In this document: one piece after another, positions 8,432 through 17,608 of the stretch
Layout: the number at the start of each line of letters is the position of its first letter
Numbering within the stretch: position 1 is the first letter of the stretch
Assembly (NCBI GenBank): GCA_900553945.1
Contig: USFR01000003.1
Coordinates: forward strand, 62,001 to 126,000
Reading direction: 5' to 3'
DNA from: an uncultured Clostridium sp.
GTDB lineage: Bacteria > Bacillota > Clostridia > TANB77 > CAG-508
Length of the DNA stretch: 64,000 nt
Notes under the pieces: model-generated
The model's database searches: none
Told to the model about the DNA's origin: nothing
Seen by the model: the letters and a program-made list of their open reading frames with translations, nothing else
Program-made: the position numbers and the translations under genes

Positions 8432-11400
8432 ATGCAGAAAGTTAAAGATATATTTAGTGATTATTCAAATAGACAAGATAATATATGTGAGGCTGATTTT
8501 TTGAAAGCAAACTTGTATAAGAAAAGTAATAGGCTAGAAGTATGTTTAACAAGTTCAAATAAAATTTCTATAGGTGAAGTTTCTAATTTTGAAGACTATA
8601 TTGTAGATAGATTTAAGGTCGGAAGTGCTAGAATTGAGATTCAATATCAAGATATTGATGTTGAGCCAACTATTGAAAATGATTGGCAAAATCTTGTTAC
8701 ATATATGTCAAGAAAAGAGCCAATGACAAGAGCTATACTTAGAAACAGTACTGTTAATATTGAAGGCAGTACTGTTTGTGTTGATTTAAAAATTAAAGGT
8801 GCTGATTTTTTGTGCTCAAAGAAATTTGATAAAGGATTAGAGCACCTTATTTATAATTTATATAATAAAAGATTTAAAGTTAATTTTCAAGAAAATCCTC
8901 AGAAGAGTAAAGAGGAATATGATAAATATTTGAAAGCTCAGGAACATGAAGCTATTATGCACTTACAAGAGATGGCAAGAAAAGAGGCTGAGGAAAAGGC
9001 AAATGCTCCTGTAGTTTCTGTTTCACCTGAAGGAGAAGTTTCACAAGAAGAAAGGCATATAGATGTTGAACAATCTAATGGATTAATTATTGGGAAAGTA
9101 TCTACTTTTAGAAGTAAATTTGTTTCTATTTCAGATATAAATGATAGTACAACAAAGGTAAATGTTGAAGGTGAAATAATAAATGTTACAACTAGAGAAA
9201 TAAAAAATAATAGAACTATTATTAGTTTTAGTATTGATGATGGGAATGCAAGCATTACTTGTAAGTCTTTTGTTGATACAAATTTGGTTCAAGGAATATT
9301 GGAGCATTTAAAAGAAGGTCAAGGTGTAAAGGTTGACGGAAATGCTAAGTTTGATGATTATGCAAATGAAATAACAATAATGGCTAATAATGTTGTTATT
9401 TCTGGTTTTAAATTGTCTGGAAAAGGTGGAGAAGCATCTGATGCTAAAGAAGAAACAGCACAAGATGAGCAAAGTCCTCTAATTTATGGTAGAAGCCTTA
9501 CAATAAAAGCTCCGAAAACAAAGATTATTGATATAAATAATGATACAGATAGAGTGTGTTTGGAAGGTGAAGTTATAAGTACAGATACTAGAGATATAAA
9601 GGGAGATAGAACAATTTTAATGTTCAATTTATATGATGGTACAAGTACTATGACAATGAAAGCTTTTATCGAAACTAAGAAAACTAAAGAAGTTTTAGGA
9701 AGATTGAAAAAAGCAAAAGGAATAAAGCTTGAAGGTGTGGCTAAATATGATAATTTTGCAAAAGAGATTACTGTTATGGCAAATACAATTTTAGAAACTT
9801 CTGGTGTTGCAAAGACAAAAAGAATGGATACTTCTGAAGAGAAGAGAGTAGAGTTACACATGCACACCAAAATGAGTCAAATGGATGCTGTAACTTCAGC
9901 TGAAGATCTTTTGAAAAGGGCAATTAGTTGGGGATGGAAATCTATTGCAATTACTGATCACGGTGTTGTTCAAAGTTTTCCAGAAGCACATAAATTTTTG
10001 GGAAAAACTGGTGCGGATATAAAAGTTATTTATGGGGTTGAAGCATATTTCGTACCAGATAAAGATCCAAGTGTTGTTTATCCTAGAAAACAAGATATTG
10101 ATGGAGAATATTGTGTTCTTGATTTGGAAACAACAGGGTTGTCATTTAGAACAGAAAAAATTACTGAGGTTGGAATAATAAAAATAAGAAATGGAGAGGT
10201 TATTGACGAATTTGAATGTTTTGTAAATCCTGAAAAGCCTATTCCCCAAGAAGTTGTAGAGGTTACTCATATTACAGATGATATGGTAAAAGATGCTGAA
10301 ACAATTGACAAAGTTATTCCAAAGATAATTGATTTTATAGGTGATAGTGTATTAGTTGCACATAATGCTGACTTTGATATAGGATTTTTAAAACATAATT
10401 TTGCGGAGTATGGATATAGTTTGGATAATACATATATTGATACTTTGAGATTAGCTAAAGTTATATTCCCAGATATGAAGAGATATAAATTAGGCTTGAT
10501 TGCAGATAAATTGGATATTGTTGTTGAGGTTGCCCATCGTGCTCTTGATGATGTAAAAACTTTGGTTGCAGTATTTAATGTAATGATTCAAAAACTAAAA
10601 GAAAATGGGGCCAAAACAGTTGATGATATAGATAATGTTATACAAGGTGATCCAGAAGCTTACAAAAAGCTTCCATCATATCATGCTATTATTTTGGCTA
10701 AAGATTATGTAGGTTTGAAAAACTTGTATAAGCTTATATCATATTCACATTTGAATTATTTTTATAAAAAGCCTCGTATTTTAAAAAGTATGTTTGAAAA
10801 GTATAGAGAAGGATTGATTTTAGGAAGTGCTTGTGAGGCTGGTGAATTGTATAGAGCGATTGTTGCGGGTAGACCAGAAGAAGAGATAGAAGCTATTGCT
10901 AAATATTATGATTATCTTGAAATTCAACCAATTGGAAACAATGAGTACATGGTTAGAAATGGTACTGTTGCAGATGATTTCGAACTTCAAAATATAAATA
11001 GAAAAATTGTAGAATTAGGTGAAAAACTAAACAAATTAGTTGTCGCAACTTGTGATGTTCATTTTATGGATCCACAAGATGAGATTTATAGACGTATATT
11101 ACAAGCTGGTCAAAAGTATGATGATGCTGATTTTCAAGCTCCATTATATTTACGTACAACACAAGAAATGCTTGATGAATTTGCATATTTAGGTGAAGAG
11201 AAAGCATATGAAGTTGTTGTAACAAATACAAATAAAATTGCAGATTTGTGTGATAAAATTAGTCCAATTTCTGATGAGAAATGTCCACCTCATATTGAAG
11301 GATGTGAGCAAACAATTAAAGATATTGCATATAGTAAAGCTCATGAGTTGTATGGTGATCCATTACCAGAGATTGTACAAAATAGATTGGATAAAGAACT

Positions 11401-13168
11401 GGATTCAATCATTAGAAACGGATTTTCCGTTATGTATATTATTGCTCAAAAACTTGTATGGAAATCTAATGAAGATGGCTATATTGTTGGTTCCAGAGGA
11501 TCAGTTGGTTCTTCGTTTGTTGCTAACATGACAGGTATAACAGAAGTTAATTCATTACAAGCACATTATAGATGTCCAAATTGTAAATATTCAGATTTTA
11601 GTGATTATGGTGTTAAAAACGGATTTGATTTACCTGATAAGGATTGCCCAAAATGTGGACATAAACTTGCAAAGGATGGTATGGATATTCCATTTGAAAC
11701 ATTTCTTGGATTTAATGGAGATAAAGAGCCTGATATTGACTTGAATTTCTCTGGTGAATATCAAGCAAAAGCTCATAAATATACAGAAGTAATATTTGGA
11801 AAAGGTACAACATTTAAAGCAGGTACAGTAGGTACAGTTGCTGATAAAACTGCTTTTGGCTATGTGAAAAATTATTATGAAGAAAGACACATACCTGTTA
11901 CAAATGCTGAGATTGCAAGACTTTCAACAGGTTGTACAGGAATAAAGAGAACAACAGGACAGCACCCTGGTGGTATTATAGTTGTGCCAAAGGGAAGAGA
12001 GATATTTGAATTTTGTCCCGTTCAGCATCCAGCAGATGATCCAACATCAGATATAATAACAACACATTTTGATTATCACTCAATTGATCAAAACTTGTTG
12101 AAACTTGATATACTAGGTCATGATGATCCTACAATGATTCGTATGCTGTTTGATTTAACTGGAATAGATCCAACTAAGGTTCCACTAGATGATAAAGAGA
12201 CGATGTCAATTTTTAAATCTACTGAAGCATTAGGAGTAACTCCAGAGCAAATACATTCAGAAGTCGGAACATTTGGTATTCCTGAGTTTGGAACTAAATT
12301 TGTAAGAGGAATGCTTGTCGATACAAAGCCAACTACTTTTGCCGAGTTAATAAGTATTTCTGGATTATCACATGGTACAGATGTATGGTTAAATAATGCT
12401 CAAGAATTAATAGATAAAGGAATAGTAACTTTAAGTGAAGCTATTGGTTGTAGAGATGATATTATGGTATATTTAATGAAAATGGGATTAGAGCCAAATC
12501 ATGCGTTTAAAATAATGGAAACTGTTCGTAAAGGTAAAGCTTTGAAAGATCCTGCAAAATGGGCAGAATATGTTCAAATGATGAAAGATCATGATGTTCC
12601 AGATTGGTACATAAAGTCTTGTGAAAAAATAAAATACATGTTTCCTAAGGCTCATGCTGCTGCGTATGTTACAAATGCTTTTAGAATTGCTTGGTTTAAG
12701 GTTCATCAACCAGAAGCATACTATACAGCGTTTTTCTCAATTAGAGCTGATGGTTTTGACTATGACATAATGTGTCATGGTAAAGAAAAATTGTTAAATA
12801 AAATGCGTGAAATAGATATGGCTGGTAACGCTGCTCTTCCAAAGGATAAAGATATGTATCCTGTTCTTGAGCTTGTTCTTGAGATGTATGAAAGAGGTAT
12901 TAAGTTTTTGCCTGTTGATTTGTATGAGTCAGATGCTACTAAGTTTAAAATGGAGCCAGAGGGTATTAGACCTCCTTTAAATAGTGTTCCTGGTCTTGGG
13001 ACTGTTGCTGCTCTTAGTATTCAAGCTGCTCGTGAGGAAGAGAAGTTTATGTGTATTGATGATTTGCAGATGAGGGGCAAGGTCGGTAAGTCTGTTATTG
13101 AGGTTCTTTCTAAAGCGGGATGCTTGGAGGGGATGACGCAGAGCAACCAAATGTCGTTATTCGCTTAA
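8432..13168 (+). CDS. polC: DNA polymerase III alpha subunit, PolC type
   Basis: This is the main replicative polymerase of low-GC Firmicutes. Order: N-terminal domain (1-200), OB fold (about 215-325), a second OB-like fold (about 350-457), PHP domain starting with ELHMHT (about 473), DEDD 3'-5' exonuclease inserted from about 558 (VLDLETTG), then palm/fingers with a zinc site (CPNC and CPKC, about 1048-1085) and the catalytic PDIDLNFSGEYQ. At 1578 residues it is about 140 longer than B. subtilis PolC. Much of the excess is the tandem duplication of the OB domain: both units contain an RTI..F...DG..(S/T)(I/M)T.K.F core and end in KEITVMAN or NEITIMAN. The start has an AGGTAGG site upstream. 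Confidence 0.97.
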   Translation: MQKVKDIFSDYSNRQDNICEADFLKANLYKKSNRLEVCLTSSNKISIGEVSNFEDYIVDRFKVGSARIEIQYQDIDVEPTIENDWQNLVTYMSRKEPMTRAILRNSTVNIEGSTVCVDLKIKGADFLCSKKFDKGLEHLIYNLYNKRFKVNFQENPQKSKEEYDKYLKAQEHEAIMHLQEMARKEAEEKANAPVVSVSPEGEVSQEERHIDVEQSNGLIIGKVSTFRSKFVSISDINDSTTKVNVEGEIINVTTREIKNNRTIISFSIDDGNASITCKSFVDTNLVQGILEHLKEGQGVKVDGNAKFDDYANEITIMANNVVISGFKLSGKGGEASDAKEETAQDEQSPLIYGRSLTIKAPKTKIIDINNDTDRVCLEGEVISTDTRDIKGDRTILMFNLYDGTSTMTMKAFIETKKTKEVLGRLKKAKGIKLEGVAKYDNFAKEITVMANTILETSGVAKTKRMDTSEEKRVELHMHTKMSQMDAVTSAEDLLKRAISWGWKSIAITDHGVVQSFPEAHKFLGKTGADIKVIYGVEAYFVPDKDPSVVYPRKQDIDGEYCVLDLETTGLSFRTEKITEVGIIKIRNGEVIDEFECFVNPEKPIPQEVVEVTHITDDMVKDAETIDKVIPKIIDFIGDSVLVAHNADFDIGFLKHNFAEYGYSLDNTYIDTLRLAKVIFPDMKRYKLGLIADKLDIVVEVAHRALDDVKTLVAVFNVMIQKLKENGAKTVDDIDNVIQGDPEAYKKLPSYHAIILAKDYVGLKNLYKLISYSHLNYFYKKPRILKSMFEKYREGLILGSACEAGELYRAIVAGRPEEEIEAIAKYYDYLEIQPIGNNEYMVRNGTVADDFELQNINRKIVELGEKLNKLVVATCDVHFMDPQDEIYRRILQAGQKYDDADFQAPLYLRTTQEMLDEFAYLGEEKAYEVVVTNTNKIADLCDKISPISDEKCPPHIEGCEQTIKDIAYSKAHELYGDPLPEIVQNRLDKELDSIIRNGFSVMYIIAQKLVWKSNEDGYIVGSRGSVGSSFVANMTGITEVNSLQAHYRCPNCKYSDFSDYGVKNGFDLPDKDCPKCGHKLAKDGMDIPFETFLGFNGDKEPDIDLNFSGEYQAKAHKYTEVIFGKGTTFKAGTVGTVADKTAFGYVKNYYEERHIPVTNAEIARLSTGCTGIKRTTGQHPGGIIVVPKGREIFEFCPVQHPADDPTSDIITTHFDYHSIDQNLLKLDILGHDDPTMIRMLFDLTGIDPTKVPLDDKETMSIFKSTEALGVTPEQIHSEVGTFGIPEFGTKFVRGMLVDTKPTTFAELISISGLSHGTDVWLNNAQELIDKGIVTLSEAIGCRDDIMVYLMKMGLEPNHAFKIMETVRKGKALKDPAKWAEYVQMMKDHDVPDWYIKSCEKIKYMFPKAHAAAYVTNAFRIAWFKVHQPEAYYTAFFSIRADGFDYDIMCHGKEKLLNKMREIDMAGNAALPKDKDMYPVLELVLEMYERGIKFLPVDLYESDATKFKMEPEGIRPPLNSVPGLGTVAALSIQAAREEEKFMCIDDLQMRGKVGKSVIEVLSKAGCLEGMTQSNQMSLFA

Positions 13169-13176
13169 ATTCTACG

Positions 13177-13349
13177 TTAAAGAAAAAATATATTAAATTT
13201 TTTCACACCTTGCTGTCGCATTCTTCGATTTTTGAAAATAAAAATATTAAATTTTTATTTTCAATCGGGTAGAATGCTTCAATCGAACTCGCTTTGCTCG
13301 TTTGGTCCCTGCGCGGTGATTCAAAAATTTAATATATTTTTTTCTTTAA
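13177..13349. repeat. Family A nested-palindrome element, copy A2
   Basis: AT-rich inverted arms (13177-13202 and 13323-13349) match except for one extra A in the right arm. The core reads CACACCTTGCTGTCGCATTC, an AT-rich hairpin TTGAAAATAAAAAT/ATTTTTATTTTCAA, GGGTAGAATGCTTC, then CCCTGCGCGGTGATTC. GCATTC and GAATGC can pair around the inner hairpin. It lies 9 bases after polC and before DUF1294. The arm sequence is unlike that of A1 or A3. Confidence 0.85.
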
Positions 13350-13380
13350 ATAAAATTATAAAAGATAGGAGGGAAAGCGT

Positions 13381-13689
13381 ATGGGAGAATACGGAATGAT
13401 ATTTTCATGGCAGGGGGCTGTGATTTATTTGATTGTTATAAATGTGATTGGCTTTTTGGCAATGTGGATCGATAAGGTTAAGGCTAAAAGGGGTTCTTGG
13501 AGAATACCTGAAAAAACTTTGTTTACTATTACTTTTTTAGGTGGTGGTTTTGGTACAATTGCTGGAATGTATACTTTTAGACATAAGACTAAGAAATTGT
13601 ATTTTACTATAGGTTTCCCTGTTATTTTACTTACTGAAATTTTTATAGTTTTTTATGTTTTGTTTAAGTATGTTTGGAAAATAGTTTAG
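13381..13689 (+). CDS. DUF1294 membrane protein
   Basis: The 102-residue protein matches DUF1294: an N-terminal membrane helix, the conserved DKVKAKRGSWRIPEKTL segment (about residues 31-47), a glycine-rich stretch (LGGGFGTIAGMYTFRHKTKK), and a C-terminal membrane helix. The function is unknown. GGAGGGAAAGCGT precedes ATG. It lies between family A copy A2 and a decayed family B copy. Confidence 0.85.
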   Translation: MGEYGMIFSWQGAVIYLIVINVIGFLAMWIDKVKAKRGSWRIPEKTLFTITFLGGGFGTIAGMYTFRHKTKKLYFTIGFPVILLTEIFIVFYVLFKYVWKIV

Positions 13690-13765
13690 TTGAATTTATA
13701 TTGTAAATATAAAAAAATTGAATGAAATAAATGTATAAGGACAAAATTGATATTTTAATATTTGC

Positions 13766-13850
13766 AGTTATTATAACTTTGTAGAGGATACAATTTTGTT
13801 CGTTTATGAAATTTGTAAGGCAGATTTCTGTGTATTGTAGAAATTTTAGA
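13766..13850 (-). repeat. Family B intergenic repeat, decayed inverted copy
   Basis: Read on the minus strand it contains AATACACAGAAATCTGC, ACAAATTTCATAAACGAACA and AGTTATAATAAC, matching the middle of family B. It points toward the 3' end of DUF1294, so no gene start lies downstream of it. Confidence 0.5.
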
Positions 13851-13867
13851 GAATATATATATAAATA

Positions 13868-13896
13868 GAAGGCAACAGAATCATCTGTTGCCTTTT
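13868..13896. terminator. Hairpin downstream of the 13951-14133 minus-strand gene
   Basis: AAGGCAACAGA (13869-13879) pairs with TCTGTTGCCTT (13884-13894), 11 bp, loop ATCA. The T run is good on the plus strand and poor on the minus strand, so it may terminate plus-strand transcription past DUF1294 as well as, or instead of, the minus-strand gene. Confidence 0.65.
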
Positions 13897-13950
13897 TACA
13901 AGAAAGTCTTGTACTAACCCAAAATAATAACAAATAAATATTTTTGGCTT

Positions 13951-14133
13951 TTACTGCTCAAACATATCAAAATATTCCCTGAAGGTTAAACCGTCAGCAT
14001 CATGGTCAATAACGTAGTGTCCCATCCGTTCGAAAACACTTAAAAAATATTTCCGTTGATGGGTTGATTTTAATTCCATAAGTTCGCTTTTTAGTTCATC
14101 TCCATAAGTCATATCCCAGTAGCTGTATGACAT
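13951..14133 (-). CDS. Solitary small protein of unknown function (60 aa)
   Basis: A short acidic protein beginning MSYSYWDMTYGDELK. GAGGAGG lies 7 bases before the chosen ATG (14133); an upstream in-frame ATG at 14151 would overlap the RBS. Codons such as TAC, GAC, CGG and ACC are more common than in neighbouring genes, where TAT, GAT and AGA dominate. It has its own promoter (14190-14218) and a downstream hairpin, and no partner gene. I do not recognise the family. It belongs to a set with 16494, 19656 and 26902. Confidence 0.7.
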   Translation of the reverse strand: MSYSYWDMTYGDELKSELMELKSTHQRKYFLSVFERMGHYVIDHDADGLTFREYFDMFEQ

Positions 14134-14189
14134 GTGTGTGCCTCCTCTCATATGAAAACGTATGAAAATTGATAAGTGTTTTGATAGTT

Positions 14190-14218
14190 GTATTATAATA
14201 GCATTTTCTTAAATAATC
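14190..14218 (-). promoter_or_regulatory. Promoter of the 13951-14133 gene
   Basis: On the minus strand TTGATT is followed after exactly 17 bp by a perfect TATAAT. It is divergent from the recG promoter. Confidence 0.65.
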
Positions 14219-14249
14219 AAGATAATCTAAAAAAAATAATGTTGTAACA

Positions 14250-14278
14250 TTGAGTTGTTTAGCAATAAGTGATATATT
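14250..14278 (+). promoter_or_regulatory. Promoter of recG
   Basis: TTGAGT (14250-14255) and TATATT (14273-14278) have a 17-bp spacer, 38 bases before the recG start. Confidence 0.5.
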
Positions 14279-14315
14279 AAATAAAACAAAATTTTGCAAT
14301 TATAGGAGATAAAAA

Positions 14316-16361
14316 TTGGATTTAAATAAAAATGTACAGTTTATAAAGGGTGTAGGAGAGGCGAGAGCTAAGCTTTTGAATCGTCTTGGAATTTATGAAT
14401 TAAAAGATTTAATTACGTATTATCCTAGAACATATGAAGATAGAAGTATTCCTAAAAAAATTGAAGAACTTGTTGATGGTGAGGAAGCTTTAATTGAAGT
14501 AATGCCTGTTACAAGAGTAAGTGAAGTTAGAATTAGAAGAAATATGACGATATTAAAAATGAATGCAAGAGATGATACAGGTGTGTGCCAAATGACATGG
14601 TTTAATCAGTCATATTTAAAAGGAATGTTTAAACCTGGTGAATATTATAAATTTTATGGAAAAGTTTCTAAAAAGGGGAATAGAGTTGAAATGAATTCGC
14701 CTGTTTATGATAAGGCTGAAGATACTAAAAATACAGGCAGAATAATACCAATTTATCCAACAACATTTAAGCTTTCACAAACAACACTTAGAAAGATTAT
14801 TGAAAATGGATTAAGTGAAATGAATGGAAAGATTAATGAGAGTCTACCAGAGTATTTAATAGATGAATATAAATTGTTGGATTTAAATACAGCTGTTAAA
14901 CAAATCCATTTTCCAGATAGTTTTGATGATTTTAATTTAGCAAGAAAAAGATTAGTTTTTGAGGAATTATTGTCAATGCAACTTGCATTACTTGCTTTGA
15001 AAAATCAGTATTCTAAAGATGTTAAAGGAATTGCTTTTGATAAAGATGCTAAGATGTCAGACGTTATTAATAAATTACCGTTTTCTTTAACTAAGGCTCA
15101 GCTTAGAGTTTTAGAAGAAATTGACTCAGATATGGAAAGAGAAAAGCCAATGAATAGATTGCTTCAAGGGGATGTTGGTTCAGGTAAAACCGTTGTAGCA
15201 TTAATTGCTGCGTATAAGTGTGTTAAAAGTGGATATCAAGCTGCCATAATGGCGCCAACTGCGATTTTAGCTAGTCAGCATTTGGAGAGTTTTTCAGAAA
15301 TTTTAAAAGATACTGGTATTAGATGTGAGTTGCTTATTAGTGGAATTACAAAAAAGAAAAAAGAAGATATTTTAAGAAGGCTAGAAGCGGGAGAAATAGA
15401 TATTTTAATTGGTACTCATGCGTTGTTAGAAGAAAATGTTGTGTTTAAAAATTTAGGTCTAGTTGTTACAGATGAACAGCATAGATTTGGAGTAAGACAA
15501 AGAAGTATAATTACGCAAAAAGGTGATAATCCAGATGTTTTAGTTATGACTGCAACTCCAATTCCAAGAACTTTAGCTTTGATTTTGTATGGCGATTTGG
15601 ATATTTCGATTATTGATGAGTTACCTCCTAATAGAAAGAAAATTGAAACATATGCTGTTACTAAAGGAATGGATCAGAGAGTTAATAATTTCTTAAAGCA
15701 ACAGATTGATCAAGGAAGGCAAGCATATATTGTTTGTCCTCTTGTAGAAGAAAATGAAGAAATTAATGCAAAGTCTGTTATGGAACTTGCGGAACATTAT
15801 AAGAATGAAGTTTTTTCAGATTATAGAGTAGAGTATTTGCATGGAAAAATGAAGCCAAAAGAGAAAGATGCAATAATGGAAGAATTTAAAAATGGGAATA
15901 TTGATATTCTAATTTCTACTACTGTTATTGAGGTCGGTGTTAATGTTCCTAATAGTAATATTATGGTTGTTGAAAATGCTGAAAGATTTGGATTGGCACA
16001 GCTTCATCAGTTGAGAGGAAGAGTTGGAAGAGGTGAATATCAATCATATTGTATACTAAAATATAATGGAAATTCACAAGTAATAAGAGAGCGTATGAAG
16101 GTTATGACTTCAACTAATGATGGATTTGTTATTTCAGAAAAAGACTTGGAACTTCGTGGTACTGGTGAATTTTTTGGAACAAAGCAACATGGTTTACCTG
16201 AATTTAAAATAGCAAATTTATTTGAAGATATTGGAACGCTTAAGGCTGTTCAAGCGATTGCAATTAAAATTATTAATGATGATCCAAAGCTTGAAAAAGA
16301 TAAAAATAAATTACTTAAAAAGGTAGTTGATGAAAAATTTGGTAGTAGAATAGAAATATAA
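14316..16361 (+). CDS. recG: ATP-dependent DNA helicase RecG
   Basis: The 681-residue superfamily 2 helicase remodels stalled replication forks and Holliday junctions. The N-terminal wedge/OB domain (about 1-240) precedes the helicase core: Walker A GDVGSGKT (about 285-292), DEQHRFG (386-392), TATPIPRT, and the C-terminal QLRGRVGRG. The length equals B. subtilis RecG. The start is TTG, supported by TAGGAG seven bases upstream and by the family N-terminus. It is apparently monocistronic; the next gene has its own promoter. Confidence 0.95.
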   Translation: MDLNKNVQFIKGVGEARAKLLNRLGIYELKDLITYYPRTYEDRSIPKKIEELVDGEEALIEVMPVTRVSEVRIRRNMTILKMNARDDTGVCQMTWFNQSYLKGMFKPGEYYKFYGKVSKKGNRVEMNSPVYDKAEDTKNTGRIIPIYPTTFKLSQTTLRKIIENGLSEMNGKINESLPEYLIDEYKLLDLNTAVKQIHFPDSFDDFNLARKRLVFEELLSMQLALLALKNQYSKDVKGIAFDKDAKMSDVINKLPFSLTKAQLRVLEEIDSDMEREKPMNRLLQGDVGSGKTVVALIAAYKCVKSGYQAAIMAPTAILASQHLESFSEILKDTGIRCELLISGITKKKKEDILRRLEAGEIDILIGTHALLEENVVFKNLGLVVTDEQHRFGVRQRSIITQKGDNPDVLVMTATPIPRTLALILYGDLDISIIDELPPNRKKIETYAVTKGMDQRVNNFLKQQIDQGRQAYIVCPLVEENEEINAKSVMELAEHYKNEVFSDYRVEYLHGKMKPKEKDAIMEEFKNGNIDILISTTVIEVGVNVPNSNIMVVENAERFGLAQLHQLRGRVGRGEYQSYCILKYNGNSQVIRERMKVMTSTNDGFVISEKDLELRGTGEFFGTKQHGLPEFKIANLFEDIGTLKAVQAIAIKIINDDPKLEKDKNKLLKKVVDEKFGSRIEI

Positions 16362-16398
16362 ATTGTCGAAAATTGCGATGAAATCAATAATTACAAAC

Positions 16399-16427
16399 TT
16401 GCAATGCAAACAAAAAGATGGTATAAT
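16399..16427 (+). promoter_or_regulatory. Promoter of the 16494 gene
   Basis: TTGCAA and a perfect TATAAT (16422-16427) are separated by exactly 17 bp. A small leader hairpin, AGGCA/TGCCT, follows at about 16456-16469. Because the promoter lies here, the in-frame ATG at 16404 cannot be the usual start. Confidence 0.7.
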
Positions 16428-16493
16428 ATTATTGTTAACATAATTATAAAACACCAGGCAGATGTGCCTAAGAGAAAGCAAGAGGTAATTAAT

Positions 16494-17165
16494 ATGCAGA
16501 AAGAAACAAGAAAATTAAAAGTAACTTTTGACCGTGAACGTTTACATTCAGCCATTGTTTTAGCTATGAGACGTCGGAAAATTCCAAAGAATATGATAGG
16601 ATATGATCTTATCAGAGGAATTGTATTTGGTATGATTGATCATCCAGAGTACTCTTTTGATGATGCTGTAACAAAGGCTGTTGATGTATGCAAGTTACCT
16701 GGATCACCTGAAACTGTTGAAGACGGAATTGAGCAGGCTTATGAATGTGCTGAAGTCGTTATCAGAGAAAGGGATTTGTATGTTCCAGGAACAAATGTTA
16801 TGGTTTCAGAAAAGGAGCTTGTTGAGAAGATGGTGAATGCTATGATTTATGACATTTACAAAGATTACTGCTATAACCAGACGGTAGCATATATCAGAAA
16901 ACTTGCTCTGAAGGATGAAATTAGAACGGAAATCATCAAAAACATGTTGTTTAAAAAGCTTGTTGCTGATGATTCCACACAGCAGTGCATTTATGAGTAT
17001 GCGTTTAAAAAGTCTTTCGTTTGGTCAGCTAGCGAGCCGATTACAGATGAAGAGATTATGCAGAAAGTTGATGATGTATTAGGAACTATTCCTGGAGGAT
17101 TCACACCGTATGAATATGTCATGAAGATTGCAGATGAAATTTATGCGGAGAATGCTACAGAGTAA
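16494..17165 (+). CDS. Solitary protein of unknown function (223 aa)
   Basis: A soluble, mixed-charge protein of 223 residues with no signal peptide or membrane segment. It starts MQKETRKLKVTFDRERLHSA and is rich in short helices (AIVLAMRRRKIPKNMIG). The start at 16494 follows AAGAGG by 8 bases. Codon use is richer in G and C than that of recG or the kinase beside it (CGT, CGG, CTG, ATC, TAC). It has its own promoter and terminator, so it forms a single-gene unit. I cannot assign a family. It resembles 13951-14133, 19656 and 26902 in organisation, not in visible sequence. Confidence 0.8.
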   Translation: MQKETRKLKVTFDRERLHSAIVLAMRRRKIPKNMIGYDLIRGIVFGMIDHPEYSFDDAVTKAVDVCKLPGSPETVEDGIEQAYECAEVVIRERDLYVPGTNVMVSEKELVEKMVNAMIYDIYKDYCYNQTVAYIRKLALKDEIRTEIIKNMLFKKLVADDSTQQCIYEYAFKKSFVWSASEPITDEEIMQKVDDVLGTIPGGFTPYEYVMKIADEIYAENATE

Positions 17166-17190
17166 AAGAAAAGTTACATAGTTTTCTGAG

Positions 17191-17225
17191 AAGCACCTAT
17201 CACTATTGTGGTAGGTGCTTTTCTT
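17191..17225 (+). terminator. Terminator of the 16494 gene
   Basis: AAGCACCTA (17191-17199) pairs with TAGGTGCTT (17212-17220), with further pairing CAC/GTG inside, followed by TTCTT. Confidence 0.75.
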
Positions 17226-17241
17226 GATATTTGTTTGGTCA

Positions 17242-17270
17242 TTGACTTTTGAAAATGAAATAGGTATAAT
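17242..17270 (+). promoter_or_regulatory. Promoter of the 17305 gene
   Basis: TTGACT (17242-17247) and TATAAT (17265-17270) have a 17-bp spacer. Confidence 0.65.
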
Positions 17271-17304
17271 GCTAATATAATTTAAGTAAAAAAGGATGTA
17301 GAAA

Positions 17305-17493
17305 ATGGATTTATTTTTAAGAATGTTAGGTGCAGTATTTGTTTTTATAGGAGTAATTTTAATATATGATGCAAGACCAATTACTAAAAAGTTTTTTAGC
17401 TTTGGAGATCAAAATGAAGGCGCACTTGGGCTTAAGATGTTCGGATTTATTTTTACTGTTATAGGAGGAGTTCTATTATTATTTTATTTGTAA
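17305..17493 (+). CDS. Small two-helix membrane protein
   Basis: The 62-residue protein has two hydrophobic helices (about 5-22 and 42-62). They flank a short polar loop with DARPITKKFFSFGDQNEGA. AAGGATGTAGAAA precedes ATG, and promoter and terminator are both visible, so it is likely a real gene. The function is unknown. Confidence 0.65.
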   Translation: MDLFLRMLGAVFVFIGVILIYDARPITKKFFSFGDQNEGALGLKMFGFIFTVIGGVLLLFYL

Positions 17494-17516
17494 TAATAGA
17501 TTAATATATTAACTAT

Positions 17517-17560
17517 AATAAAAGGACAGGAAAAATATTTCTTGTTCTTTTTATCATTTA
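17517..17560 (+). terminator. Terminator of the 17305 gene
   Basis: A long AT-rich hairpin (ATAAAAGGACAGGAAA with TTTCTTGTTCTTTTTAT, including G-T pairs) merges into a T tract. Confidence 0.6.
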
Positions 17561-17608
17561 TATAGAAAAATTTAAAACTTTATAAAAGGTTATGGAAGGA
17601 GAATGTTT

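Noticed and set aside
11238..11531. Second ORF inside polC
   Set aside because: It lies wholly within polC in another frame, with no RBS or recognisable protein pattern.
16404..16493. Upstream extension of the 16494 gene
   Set aside because: The consensus promoter lies at 16399-16427, inside the extension, and there is no RBS before 16404.
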